NCBI GenBank assembly: GCA_023251795.1
Contig: JAHEYD010000007.1
Span: forward strand, 1 to 54,884
Direction: 5' to 3'
From: Nitrosotalea sp.
Lineage (GTDB): Archaea; Thermoproteota; Nitrososphaeria; Nitrososphaerales; Nitrosopumilaceae
Length of the DNA: 54,884 nucleotides
In this document: positions 24,015 through 32,459 of the stretch, one piece after another
Layout: each line of letters starts with the position of its first letter
How positions within the stretch are numbered: the first letter of the stretch is position 1
The notes under the pieces: model-generated
What the model was told of the DNA's origin: nothing
Seen by the model: the letters and a program-made list of their open reading frames with translations, nothing else
Database searches by the model: none
Program-made: the position numbers and the translations under genes

Positions 24015-25807
24015 TGAAAAAATTATTGTTAATTACTACCCTACTGATTCTTGCCTCAGTAACACCATCATGGACTGCCAATTGGTACACACGTCCTTAC
24101 CGGGCCGGTACTCCCTATGGTACTGCCGATGGCCTGAGTTACGCTAACGCAAAGGAGGGGCTTGGCAATTTAACTTACGGTGAGGGCGCAATTTTACCCG
24201 GTGACACAGTCTGGATTTGCGATATCCACGGCTATACCCATTCGGCCACTGTCAGTTTTGCCAATACGGAAAAAACCACAGTTACACAAAATAATGTTTT
24301 TTTCAGAGGAGATAGTGACAATGCCCCAGATACGGCTGCCCACGGACACGATGGAGTTATCTGGGGAACTGTCACGTTTGTAAAAGGTAGTACCGGCATG
24401 ACAGTAGCGCCCTACGGCACTAACGTTTATTATACGACTTATGGTGCAGGAATTCCAGCGGAGAGCAACATCTTTCAAGATGGTTCTCCAATGAACCTCC
24501 CACACAAGACCTTGAGTCATCCCCCAACTCAGGCAGAGTTAGAGTCGTTTAGCCCGGGAGACTTTGGAATTGATCTCACCAATACTTATCTGTATGCCCG
24601 GCCTTTAGATGCGAATCCCGCCACCGCTCATGATTGGCAATTATGTAATTCTGTAGGTTGGAGATTTCATGTAGACGGTTATAGTGATACCCGTATTAGA
24701 AGTGTTACTATTCACGGTACGCAAATCCTTGTTATAGATGCTCCAAATACCATAGTTGAATACTGCACAGTTGATTGGGGGGACACTGGAATATTCTTTT
24801 GGGGGGACTGTTCAGGTTCAATAGCCCAATTTAACACAGTGACAAAGTGTGCCAATGGCATTTATGCTGCCTGCAATCCTAACCATACCCCCCCTACCTA
24901 TAGTAATAACCTAACTTTTGCTAATAATTTAGTTAATTACAATAGCCCCGGTATCCGGATGGGGACAGATGATGGTCACGGGTTGGCATTGCAATATGGC
25001 TCGGGACATATTATTAGGAATAATAAGGTTGTTGGTCACTCCATTGGAGCAGCTATTTATTGTGATGCCACTAATCCCACAGAAGACTTCTCCTTTCAGG
25101 TTTATAGTAACTTCATTTATGATAGTATCCAATTATCTAATGGGTCATTTGGTCACGGTATATCAGTATTTGGTCAGCCGCCGGATTCATCCGGCAACAA
25201 TATCAACGGCAACATTTATAACAATATAATTCATAACTGTAAATGGGCGGGTTTAGTTGTTTTTTGTCCCAATAAGACAGGTAGTTTATTAGAGGTATAC
25301 AATAACACCATAGATAGTTGTCATAACGGCATGTTCACCTATGACACTGGCACAACCCCTGGAATCAAATTAACACTCAAAAATAATATCTTTTCTAACA
25401 TGGCCGATAAGGGTGAATATAGTGGTTGGCCCGTGGGCCTTATTTGGAAATCAGGAACCGGAACCGTTAATATCACCTCTGATTATAACTGTTTCTATCC
25501 AGCTACTGATAACTGTTTCTTATGGCAGAACACACCGACGGCGATTAGTTATGCCACTTGGAAAGACGTTAGTCATGTCAATGGAGATGTTGATAGTATC
25601 ACCACCAACCCCCTTTACTTCAACGGCTCTGGGGTTTTCTCTGCCGACACTGACTACCAAATTCCCGGTACTTCCCCCTGTTTCCGAACTGGAACACCTA
25701 TGGTTCTTACCACTGATTATTTTGGCAATCCTCGGGGGCTGATTCCTGACATTGGGGCTTATTCAATCAGGAGGACGGGGGCAGCAGTGGGAGCAAAACA
25801 AAATTAA
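24014..25807 (+). CDS. Exported right-handed beta-helix protein (tailspike-like)
   Basis: 597 aa. Residues 1-22 (MKKLLLITTLLILASVTPSW) look like a signal peptide. The rest has the repeated N-rich ladder of a parallel beta-helix: HGTQILVIDAPNTIVEYCTV, NNLTFANNLVNYN, NIYNNIIHNCKWAGLVVF, LEVYNNTIDSCHNGMF. The end (PDIGAYSIR) is the usual last rung of pectate-lyase-like repeats. Such folds serve as phage tailspike depolymerases or secreted polysaccharide enzymes. Its catalytic residues cannot be named from sequence alone. Confidence 0.7.
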   Translation: MKKLLLITTLLILASVTPSWTANWYTRPYRAGTPYGTADGLSYANAKEGLGNLTYGEGAILPGDTVWICDIHGYTHSATVSFANTEKTTVTQNNVFFRGDSDNAPDTAAHGHDGVIWGTVTFVKGSTGMTVAPYGTNVYYTTYGAGIPAESNIFQDGSPMNLPHKTLSHPPTQAELESFSPGDFGIDLTNTYLYARPLDANPATAHDWQLCNSVGWRFHVDGYSDTRIRSVTIHGTQILVIDAPNTIVEYCTVDWGDTGIFFWGDCSGSIAQFNTVTKCANGIYAACNPNHTPPTYSNNLTFANNLVNYNSPGIRMGTDDGHGLALQYGSGHIIRNNKVVGHSIGAAIYCDATNPTEDFSFQVYSNFIYDSIQLSNGSFGHGISVFGQPPDSSGNNINGNIYNNIIHNCKWAGLVVFCPNKTGSLLEVYNNTIDSCHNGMFTYDTGTTPGIKLTLKNNIFSNMADKGEYSGWPVGLIWKSGTGTVNITSDYNCFYPATDNCFLWQNTPTAISYATWKDVSHVNGDVDSITTNPLYFNGSGVFSADTDYQIPGTSPCFRTGTPMVLTTDYFGNPRGLIPDIGAYSIRRTGAAVGAKQN

Positions 25808-25833
25808 ATAAGAGTTATGGTGGAGGTGATTGA

Positions 25834-26136
25834 ATGGAAGAATTATTACACGAGCAAGATAGCACCAACACAGATAGCAGATGGATCATGCGGGTTATTG
25901 TTTTAAGTTCCGCATCACTAATTTGTCTACTTTTGGGATTGGGATATAAAAGCCTGGATTCAACTCTTGGAGAGATCAAAGGTACTCAAATCAAAATGCG
26001 GGATGAGTTTATAACAACTGCTAAAGAACAAAATCAGAAGATAGATGATTTATGTAAGCAGTCGCAGAAACACGAGTCATGGTTAAAAGTTCCATTTGAA
26101 TATAGACAAAAATATTTTATGAAACAACAGGATTAA
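25834..26136 (+). CDS. Membrane protein with C-terminal coiled coil
   Basis: 100 aa: an acidic N-terminus, one membrane helix (WIMRVIVLSSASLICLLLGL, about residues 18-37) and a charged helical tail with LGEIKGTQIKMRDEFITTA. It lies at the head of the lysis region. The layout suits an inner-membrane spanin or a pinholin-type protein; the call is by topology only. Confidence 0.5.
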   Translation: MEELLHEQDSTNTDSRWIMRVIVLSSASLICLLLGLGYKSLDSTLGEIKGTQIKMRDEFITTAKEQNQKIDDLCKQSQKHESWLKVPFEYRQKYFMKQQD

Positions 26137-26148
26137 AATGAGAATAAT

Positions 26149-26325
26149 ATGGACGATTTAATTACAGAGTGTTTGGATTATACCTCATCTGAAATCCCAA
26201 TTAATCCATATTCAATGTGTGGAGAATGCGAAATTGAATATGGTGAAGTAATTTGTTATCGAAGGATATCGCCTTATTGTGCATATAAATGTCCTTGGCT
26301 TGGGTTTCCTATTGAAGTGAAATAA
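26149..26325 (+). CDS. Small Cys-rich protein
   Basis: 58 aa, starting MDDLITECLDYTSSEIPINP, with CGECEIEYGEVICY and then YCAYKCPW, so seven cysteines that could bind a metal. It has no assigned family. It has a weak ribosome binding site. Probable gene in the lysis region. Confidence 0.5.
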   Translation: MDDLITECLDYTSSEIPINPYSMCGECEIEYGEVICYRRISPYCAYKCPWLGFPIEVK

Positions 26326-26353
26326 TGTATTAAATGAAAAGGATGATTAAACT

Positions 26354-26497
26354 ATGACCAAAGCCGAGATACTTGTTAATCATTTCTATCAAGCTGGAAA
26401 ATTTAACCTGGGGCAGAGAGATAAAGCTTTAGAATTTGCTATCCGGGATTTGGATGGGTTTGTGAAGTGGGCGCATAAGCAGAAAGTAATTAGATGA
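26354..26497 (+). CDS. Small hypothetical protein
   Basis: 47 aa, MTKAEILVNHFYQAGKFNLG with helix-forming sequence and a WAHKQK end. AAGGATGATT precedes the ATG. It has no known family, and I infer it to be coding from regular codon use and spacing. Confidence 0.45.
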   Translation: MTKAEILVNHFYQAGKFNLGQRDKALEFAIRDLDGFVKWAHKQKVIR

Positions 26498-26540
26498 CTT
26501 AATATAAACAACCCTTTTATCACTGGAGTTTAAGAACGAT

Positions 26541-26726
26541 ATGACAAATGACACTAAAATGGGAATGATGATAGAAATAATTATCCCAAGTTTGGAGAAC
26601 ATTGCCGAGATGGAGGATGAACGATATTTGAACAGCCTGTTTAATAGTGCCAGATTTCAGAAAAGAAAGTTGGGAATTTATATTAAAGCATTGGAATTAA
26701 GATTGAAAACAATGCGATGTAAATGA
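26541..26726 (+). CDS. Small helical hypothetical protein
   Basis: 61 aa, MTNDTKMGMMIEIIIPSLEN, then charged helix to the end (FQKRKLGIYIKALELRLKT). It has no membrane segment and no family that I recognise. It lies just before the endolysin gene. Confidence 0.5.
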   Translation: MTNDTKMGMMIEIIIPSLENIAEMEDERYLNSLFNSARFQKRKLGIYIKALELRLKTMRCK

Positions 26727-26777
26727 ACTGGCTTCGCCAGAAAAAGATGATAGACAACTTGGGATGGAGGTTTGATT

Positions 26778-27224
26778 ATGTCAACTGGACAGGACTTGAT
26801 TAATCTTGCAGTTACCAGGATAGGTGAGGAGTATGTCTATGGCTCCGACGTGGACCTCTTTGACCCTGACTGGCATGGTCCTTGGGACTGTGCCGAGTTC
26901 TGTTCTTGGGTGGTTAAGCAAATCACTGGCAATCTCTATGGATGTCTTGAGTCTAATTCCTCCAACCCTGATCCCTGGACTGGAGCATGGGCCAGGGATG
27001 TGAAGGATAAGGTGGTTATCAGCATTCCAGTGGTACAGGCTGCTAAGACACTAGGAGCCATTCTCCTGCGTTATCGGCAAGGGGGGCACCACATAGTATT
27101 CACTACTGGTGACGGCGATACAGTAGAGGCTAAGGACACTCTCTATGGGGTTTGTCGAGGGGGAGTAGGCAACTTGGCAAATTGGGATTTTGGCATCTTA
27201 ATTCCGGGGGTGAAATATGGCTGA
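26778..27224 (+). CDS. Endolysin, NlpC/P60-like cysteine peptidase
   Basis: 148 aa from the ATG at 26778 (SD GGAGG). The catalytic pattern is visible: GEEYVYGSDVDLFDPDWHG, then GPWDCAEFCSWVV with the nucleophile Cys near residue 38, and RQGGHHIVFTTGDG with the catalytic His near residue 109. Such enzymes cut peptide bonds in peptidoglycan. It has no signal peptide, so it needs the holin, which overlaps its end by eight bases. Confidence 0.75.
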   Translation: MSTGQDLINLAVTRIGEEYVYGSDVDLFDPDWHGPWDCAEFCSWVVKQITGNLYGCLESNSSNPDPWTGAWARDVKDKVVISIPVVQAAKTLGAILLRYRQGGHHIVFTTGDGDTVEAKDTLYGVCRGGVGNLANWDFGILIPGVKYG

Positions 27225-27447
27225 TGATAATGGGAATGGCGGTTTCAGTCATTGGATACGGCCAATTATTACGTTTATGCTCTTGTCAACCTTTTGCGCT
27301 CTGGTCATTATCAAGGCCTTAGGTTACATGGCTATTGACTTTGAATCCAGTGGTATCAATATCGCCTATCAGACGATGGTAGTCACAGCCTTTGGCCTTT
27401 GGTTTGGCGAAAGAGCGGCACTTAAAGTGCCAGGAAAAAACTCATAA
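27217..27447 (+). CDS. Holin-like membrane protein
   Basis: 76 aa with two hydrophobic helices: PIITFMLLSTFCALVIIKAL (about 16-35) and IAYQTMVVTAFGLWFGERAA (about 48-67), with charged ends. Size, topology and the overlap with the endolysin gene support a holin that opens the inner membrane at lysis. Confidence 0.65.
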   Translation: MADDNGNGGFSHWIRPIITFMLLSTFCALVIIKALGYMAIDFESSGINIAYQTMVVTAFGLWFGERAALKVPGKNS

Positions 27448-27470
27448 AAAACCCATAAAGGAGTAGGAAA

Positions 27471-27899
27471 ATGAAAAAGATTTTGGTTTTTATGCTGGTA
27501 ATTGGGGTATTTATGTCTTCTCTGATGATTGGTTGTTGTTCGATCCAACAAACGGATGGCACTACAAATAAATCTTTCTGGAATTGTTTTACAAAAAGCC
27601 AGTATGTGATCTGCAATGCAGACCAGGCTACAGTGTCAGCGGTTGATGTATTTCTTAACTTTGTAAAACCGTTTATTTCAACCACGGTTCCTGGTTCAGC
27701 TTTGGCTTTGGCCTACTTGACAGCCACTAACATAAAGACGTATGGGTGTGCTGCTGTCACTGACCTTAATACTCTGATCACTTTTATCCAAGGGTTGAAC
27801 ATAGCACAGGAAGACCAAACGAAGATGGCAGGCAAGAAAATGACTAAGCCTCTGCTTCCGGTTACTCCAATTATCAACTGGAAAAATGCGAATAAATAA
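27471..27899 (+). CDS. Lipoprotein of the lysis region
   Basis: 142 aa. MKKILVFMLVIGVFMSSLMI followed by GCC is a signal peptide with a lipobox, predicting lipid attachment at Cys. The mature part is short and has a second hydrophobic stretch (about 78-98). GGAG precedes the start. An outer-membrane spanin is possible by context, but the length is unusual for one. Confidence 0.6.
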   Translation: MKKILVFMLVIGVFMSSLMIGCCSIQQTDGTTNKSFWNCFTKSQYVICNADQATVSAVDVFLNFVKPFISTTVPGSALALAYLTATNIKTYGCAAVTDLNTLITFIQGLNIAQEDQTKMAGKKMTKPLLPVTPIINWKNANK

Positions 27900-27906
27900 G
27901 GTGATA

Positions 27907-28146
27907 ATGCGATCTCTGGCATCTCTACTCCTGGTCTTTTGGCTGCTGACACCGACAGCTAAGGACGCTTTAAGCCAGGTGGTAGGGATGCCAGTGGTCT
28001 CAGGCTATGCAGAATTGGAGCAGGCCACCACTGGCATGATTTATGCACAGGGAATTAAAAACGGAGTTGAAGTATCAATCACTGTTAAGTGGGTTGCGGG
28101 AATGCCAGAGTGGATTAAATATGAACAACCAAAATCAAGAATATAA
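27907..28146 (+). CDS. Small exported protein
   Basis: 79 aa from the ATG at 27907, preceded by AAGG; an ATG at 27886 would overlap the upstream gene. The N-terminus MRSLASLLLVFWLLTPTAKD is a signal peptide. The rest is beta-rich (GVEVSITVKWVAGMPEWIKY). Its function is unknown; it is probably exported to the periplasm. Confidence 0.5.
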   Translation: MRSLASLLLVFWLLTPTAKDALSQVVGMPVVSGYAELEQATTGMIYAQGIKNGVEVSITVKWVAGMPEWIKYEQPKSRI

Positions 28147-28249
28147 ATCTCCATCGTATAAATGGGCACTCTGGGTTCTCTGCATCTTAGGAGCAGTTGT
28201 CTTCTGGATGATAGGATATATAGATCGGATATGGGAGTCGGCAAAATGA
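28121..28249 (+). CDS. Small single-pass membrane protein
   Basis: 42 aa with one membrane helix (WALWVLCILGAVVFWMIGYI). It overlaps the upstream gene by 26 bases and shares an ATGA with the next gene, which supports it being translated. Its role is unknown. Confidence 0.55.
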   Translation: MNNQNQEYKSPSYKWALWVLCILGAVVFWMIGYIDRIWESAK

Positions 28250-28995
28250 ATTACAAACTTGGCAAAACTTCAAGGACAATTAAACGAGGAACTTTACAAA
28301 TTGAAAATTATTTGGACTTCCCAACTCTAGAACAAAATTATCCTCTACCAGCCAAAGTAGATTACCTCACTAAACCAGGACAGTTTTCAATCGCTGGAAA
28401 CTCTGATTATGGTGATTGTGTAGTAGCTGGGGCTGCTCATATGATTCAGGTCTGCACTGCTACAGCTGGAAAGATGCAGACCATCCCAGACAAGACAGTT
28501 ATCAACACTTATTTTAACTTGACAGGTGGTCCTGATTGTGGTTTGAACCTAATGGACTTTCTTAAATTTTGGAAGGATACTGGCTTTCCTGGACATAAGA
28601 TTGGGGCCTATGCTGCGGTAAACCCAAAGAATGTGAAAGCTGTTAAATATGCTAACTACTTATTCGGAGGTCTCTACATAGGATTGGAATTGCCACGTAC
28701 AGCTCAGATTCAAGATATATGGCAAATGACTGAACATGGCATGTTGGTAGATGGCGCAAATAGAGGATCATGGGGCGGTCATTGTGTTAATGGTGGCTAC
28801 TGTGACGATTCGTTTATTAAGGTAGTCACTTGGGGTGCAGTTAAAGCTATGACTTGGGACTTCTTATTTAATTATTGTGACGAGATTTATGCCATTATCA
28901 TGCTGGAATGGTTCACTGCTGCTCACAAAACTCCTCATGGTATTGCTTGGAAAGATTTGCTGGTTGACTTAGGAAAGGTTTCAAGGTTGCCATGA
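28246..28995 (+). CDS. Papain-like cysteine peptidase-fold protein
   Basis: 249 aa from the ATG at 28246. The block GNSDYGDCVVAGAAHMIQ places a Cys at the start of a helix, as in papain/C39-like folds. GSWGGHCVNGGYCDD supplies the His and VVTWGAVKAMTWDFL a following strand. Related proteins are common and unassigned in environmental phages. It is the last late gene, next to lysis functions; it may process a protein or act on host proteins, but its substrate is unknown. Confidence 0.55.
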   Translation: MNYKLGKTSRTIKRGTLQIENYLDFPTLEQNYPLPAKVDYLTKPGQFSIAGNSDYGDCVVAGAAHMIQVCTATAGKMQTIPDKTVINTYFNLTGGPDCGLNLMDFLKFWKDTGFPGHKIGAYAAVNPKNVKAVKYANYLFGGLYIGLELPRTAQIQDIWQMTEHGMLVDGANRGSWGGHCVNGGYCDDSFIKVVTWGAVKAMTWDFLFNYCDEIYAIIMLEWFTAAHKTPHGIAWKDLLVDLGKVSRLP

Positions 28996-29041
28996 GGATT
29001 TATAATTATTGTCAGAAAGATTTTGTAAATAATGGTAAAGA

Positions 29042-29356
29042 TTACTTTTTCTCCAATGCTTTGGCTATAGCATCAGGACATGATAACATCTGAACCGGAC
29101 CGTCCCATATAGGATGTGGACAGCCTATATTTTTCCATATCCTGATTAATTCATCTTTTGTAACTCCAGCTCTTAAAGCCAAGCTAGCCACCTTTGCCAA
29201 CGCTTGTAACATAGCAGCAGGACAACCTCCAGCTTTTCCAGGAGGTCGAAAAAATACTTCTTTGTACTCACCTTCACTACAATCAGTAACATAAATTTTA
29301 CCGCATCCTATTTTCTTGCATATTGTTGGACCTTTTGTTTGCACTGGTCTAATCAT
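29042..29356 (-). CDS. Stand-alone TSCPD-domain protein (NrdJ C-terminal-like)
   Basis: 104 aa. GGCPAAMLQALAKVASLALRA followed by IGCPHPIW and the ending MLSCPDAIAKALEKK is the TSCPD signature found at the C-terminus of adenosylcobalamin-dependent ribonucleotide reductases and as separate proteins. Cys residues suggest a redox or metal role. No reductase gene is visible in the window. It is the last gene of the minus-strand operon and overlaps its upstream neighbour. Confidence 0.75.
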   Translation of the reverse strand: MIRPVQTKGPTICKKIGCGKIYVTDCSEGEYKEVFFRPPGKAGGCPAAMLQALAKVASLALRAGVTKDELIRIWKNIGCPHPIWDGPVQMLSCPDAIAKALEKK

Positions 29357-30566
29357 TCACTTCCACTCCCTGTTTTATTTGAGCTTCGGATAGGAACCAA
29401 TATTTTTGGTCATTTTTCAATTCGATGCGGCAGAATCTACTGGTTAATAAAGTATCCTTCACTTGATCTAAATCATACTTGGAAATGTGCATATCCAATG
29501 TAGCTAGAATTTCAGCTTCGGAGATTAAGATTCGATTTCGTAGAAGTTCTTTCACTAAATTAGTTTGTGCTGATAATCTGGACATACCATGACCACCAAA
29601 AGCAAGAGGCATAGTTATATGTATATCATTGAAAAACTGGATTGTTTGTCTAAGGTCTAATTCTGTTATAACCATAGAATCACCCTTAGCCGCTGAGTTT
29701 ACCATGGCTACTTTGATTATCATAGATGGAAGACGCTCAGCGTAGGTTAGAAGTCTTGGGTCTTTTATGTTGTGGTTTGGATAGATATTTTCATACCAAT
29801 CATCGTAGGCCACCTTAGCTGTGGTGTCGAAATGGAACCGACCGATCAATTTACGTATCTCGGTTAGGTCGAATACTAAATGATTTGTTAGTTCTTTGTC
29901 AAATGCTGGCATCTTAGTGTAGGATATATGGCGTCCTTTTTTAGTTGAAACTACAAAGATGGTACGACTGGTCATGCCGCCACCAACAGCTAATTGTGGC
30001 ATGGAGACTTGAATCCAATTGGGTGTTGTAGCTCCAAGAATCCATACAGACGGGTTAATTGCATAGACAGCACCAGAAGTTTTGGTTTTATATTCAAAAG
30101 TACTTTTGCCGTCGTAAAGAGCACAAAGGTCAGCCAGACGCTGGTCTATATCTTTACCTTGAAAGAATGTTACTAACTCTGAGGCAACCACAAATAGGGA
30201 AGAATGGACAAATGGTGCACCATCCCAATAGTCGGTACGTTCAGCGGCTTGGAGTTGCTGAAAAAACGCTTGGCGGGTGATTACATCTGGGACATTAGTG
30301 ACACCTGGTTGAGATTCCATGGCTTTATCTAAAATTATGGTACCATATTTTATAGCTACTGATTTACGAGACCCAGGAGGTCCGGTTAGTATAGTATACA
30401 AATTAGGATGAACAATCTCAGGCCCAAATTCTATTTCACATTTACGTCCTAACATTGCAGCTATAATAGTTATAGCAGTCCACAAATGAAATCTTTTCGA
30501 AGGTTCTGTCTCCTTTACAAGTTTCATATAGGAGGTAAGCCAATTAGCGCAATATCTTGCTGCCAT
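29349..30566 (-). CDS. DUF3987-like P-loop ATPase of the replication module
   Basis: 405 aa. The Walker A motif is TGPPGSRKSVAIKYG near residue 60, and the surrounding sequence (FHLWTAITIIAAMLGRKCEI before it, DGKSTFEYKTKTSG and NPSVWILGATTPNW after it) matches the DUF3987/primase-associated helicase type. It is the only helicase-like protein I find, so it may act at the fork. A variant palindromic element stands 19 bases before its ATG. SD is ACGGAG. Confidence 0.65.
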   Translation of the reverse strand: MAARYCANWLTSYMKLVKETEPSKRFHLWTAITIIAAMLGRKCEIEFGPEIVHPNLYTILTGPPGSRKSVAIKYGTIILDKAMESQPGVTNVPDVITRQAFFQQLQAAERTDYWDGAPFVHSSLFVVASELVTFFQGKDIDQRLADLCALYDGKSTFEYKTKTSGAVYAINPSVWILGATTPNWIQVSMPQLAVGGGMTSRTIFVVSTKKGRHISYTKMPAFDKELTNHLVFDLTEIRKLIGRFHFDTTAKVAYDDWYENIYPNHNIKDPRLLTYAERLPSMIIKVAMVNSAAKGDSMVITELDLRQTIQFFNDIHITMPLAFGGHGMSRLSAQTNLVKELLRNRILISEAEILATLDMHISKYDLDQVKDTLLTSRFCRIELKNDQKYWFLSEAQIKQGVEVND

Positions 30567-30585
30567 TACGGCTCCGTATCAGAGT

Positions 30586-30612
30586 GGATGAAAGTAAATT
30601 TTCTACAGAACC
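30586..30612 (-). promoter_or_regulatory. 27-bp element, divergent copy 4
   Basis: On the minus strand it begins GGTTCTGTAGAAAATTTACT and ends TTCATCC. The downstream half keeps the AAATTTACT core while the upstream half is changed in the same way as the copy at 38366 (TGTAGAAAA). It ends 19 bases before the ATG of the DUF3987-like gene. Confidence 0.6.
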
Positions 30613-30618
30613 GTATTG

Positions 30619-30825
30619 TTATTTATTATAAATAATTTTATTGTTAGTCTGCCTAATTTTTATTCCTCTTGTAAATTCCACGCTTTTAGGGTATATCCTA
30701 AATAGTTTACATAGGAGACAATTTTCTATTTCATAAGTGTTTGATGTTATAATTTCTGGATGTGTAAATGTAACCCAATTATGGTTACATGATTCTATAA
30801 CTATAACTTTTCTAGTTTTAACCAT
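30619..30825 (-). CDS. Small hypothetical protein
   Basis: 68 aa from the ATG at 30825, which has GGGAGG upstream. It begins MVKTRKVIVIESCNHNWVTF and has an ENCLLCKLF block, so two Cys and a His/Cys near the front could bind metal. It overlaps no neighbour and fits the early operon. Confidence 0.5.
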   Translation of the reverse strand: MVKTRKVIVIESCNHNWVTFTHPEIITSNTYEIENCLLCKLFRIYPKSVEFTRGIKIRQTNNKIIYNK

Positions 30826-30826
30826 T

Positions 30827-31087
30827 TTATTGGTTCCTCCCAAAAAATTTTATCTTTGTTATAGCAGCAAAAAACGGTGAATTAAAATCCAACAAACTTT
30901 TTGATTTTACAACATTTTCGTTATATTCCGGTAATTTTATATGTAACCTATAATATCTTACAACACAAATAGCCTCTAACAATGCTTGATCCAATCCCCA
31001 ATGATTCAAAGTTGTCATTAGATCCCTTGTTTTATTTAGAAAATTTATTACATCCTGTTTATTATCATAATCTATATTATAGTACAT
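30827..31087 (-). CDS. Small hypothetical protein
   Basis: 86 aa, MYYNIDYDNKQDVINFLNKT onward, helical and basic, no recognised family. It starts on the last base of the exonuclease gene, which suggests coupled translation. Confidence 0.5.
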   Translation of the reverse strand: MYYNIDYDNKQDVINFLNKTRDLMTTLNHWGLDQALLEAICVVRYYRLHIKLPEYNENVVKSKSLLDFNSPFFAAITKIKFFGRNQ

Positions 31088-31674
31088 TATTTAGCACCTC
31101 CGACCAACTTCAACCCTTGTTTCTCTAGCGCAAATAAAATTGCCTTGCAGGCTTTGACATCTGCTAAGGCATCATGAGCGTCCTTCATTCCTTCTGGACT
31201 TACCAAATAACGATATGCCTCATTGAGTTGAGGCCATTTATGGCCATACTTCCCTGGGAGTTTGCAGACATCGGTTGTCGATTTCATAGTGCAGACCCGA
31301 GGAATCTTCCTATACCTATCTAAATCGAAATCAACACCAGTTCGATATATCATAGCCTCAGTGATTACAATATCAAAATCTATGTTATGTCCTACAATAC
31401 GATCGCACCGAATTAGGAAGTTAATAAATAAACCAGTTGCAGCTCGCTGCGACAAACCATATAATTCAGTCATTTCGTTGGTTATACCATGGATAGCAGT
31501 AGCATTATCTGGGATTGGAACATCTGGATTAATAATAACACTAAATAAACCGACAGTTTTTTCCTCATCTATCAATTCACAGGCAAGTTGGACTGGATGT
31601 GGCTGGTCATCATGTTTTTTAGATTTAAAGTTTACGATGCCAGTTGTTTCAGTATCAAAAATTAAAGTGCGCAT
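31087..31674 (-). CDS. DEDDh 3'-5' exonuclease (DnaQ-like)
   Basis: 195 aa. ExoI is IFDTETTG at residues 5-12, the ATAIHGITNEM segment follows, ExoII is VGHNIDFDIV near 97, and ExoIII is DAHDALADVKA near 168 with the catalytic His. This is a complete DEDDh set, as in DNA polymerase III epsilon. It probably works as proofreading or DNA degradation nuclease beside the polymerase gene, which also carries its own exonuclease domain. Confidence 0.85.
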   Translation of the reverse strand: MRTLIFDTETTGIVNFKSKKHDDQPHPVQLACELIDEEKTVGLFSVIINPDVPIPDNATAIHGITNEMTELYGLSQRAATGLFINFLIRCDRIVGHNIDFDIVITEAMIYRTGVDFDLDRYRKIPRVCTMKSTTDVCKLPGKYGHKWPQLNEAYRYLVSPEGMKDAHDALADVKACKAILFALEKQGLKLVGGAK

Positions 31675-31770
31675 AATTTTATAGCTCCAAATTTATCAAA
31701 CTTATTATTTTCCGTAGTTTTATAGTAATTAACTCTTTATACTTTGATTATAATATTATCTGCTATATTA

Positions 31771-32409
31771 TTATTCCTTTATGATAGGACCATTAAAATC
31801 TAGCTTGTTGTCAATAAATACTTGGTATAACCCTTGAGCAATAGCTTCAATTATTGATTCTTTATCCTTTTCTCCGTTGCAATAACTACTCATAATATAA
31901 TGGTTTATTTCATGTACAAAAATCGACCACACCCGAGAATGAAGCATTTTATTACCGCCATCATCCACTCCAGCCAACTGAATACAATTCTGATTGATAT
32001 AAGCCCGACCACAAATATCAGTTCTCTCATTAAATAAGTATGGATATTTAACCTCAATATTATGTCCAGCAATCCTCAGAATAGATGGAATATTCCCACT
32101 AACAGCAAAAGTAGGATTATCAGCGAACAATTGATACCATCCATTAGCCAAACCGGTCACTATCTTACCAGAAATCTCGTCATTACTTTGAAAATAAATA
32201 TTTATACAGGCTCTAATAATTTCGGTAAGTAAGGCTTCTTTAAGTCGAGAATCGGCATACCAGATACCAGACTTATTTACTCCAGATATTCTAATCTCTC
32301 CCATATTAATATCAAACTGACTACTATAATCGGATCTTTCCTTGAACTTATAGGGAAACAGGATATTAAACCAATGCCCACCAATCTTAAGTTTCTTAGG
32401 AAATTTCAT
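31771..32409 (-). CDS. Zincin-like protein with internally duplicated domain
   Basis: 212 aa made of two similar halves. KKLKIGGHWFNILFPYKFKE (about 4-23) matches SILRIAGHNIEVKYPYLFNE (about 107-126), and LANGWYQLFADN matches IAQGLYQVFIDN. The second half has VHEINHYI, an HExxH zinc-peptidase motif near residue 167; in the first half the same place reads LTEIIRAC, without the histidines. So one half is probably catalytic and the other structural or regulatory. Substrate unknown. Confidence 0.65.
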   Translation of the reverse strand: MKFPKKLKIGGHWFNILFPYKFKERSDYSSQFDINMGEIRISGVNKSGIWYADSRLKEALLTEIIRACINIYFQSNDEISGKIVTGLANGWYQLFADNPTFAVSGNIPSILRIAGHNIEVKYPYLFNERTDICGRAYINQNCIQLAGVDDGGNKMLHSRVWSIFVHEINHYIMSSYCNGEKDKESIIEAIAQGLYQVFIDNKLDFNGPIIKE

Positions 32410-32459
32410 TGTATCTCCTCAGTAAATTGCTTATTTAACCTTATCAATACACTCCAAAA

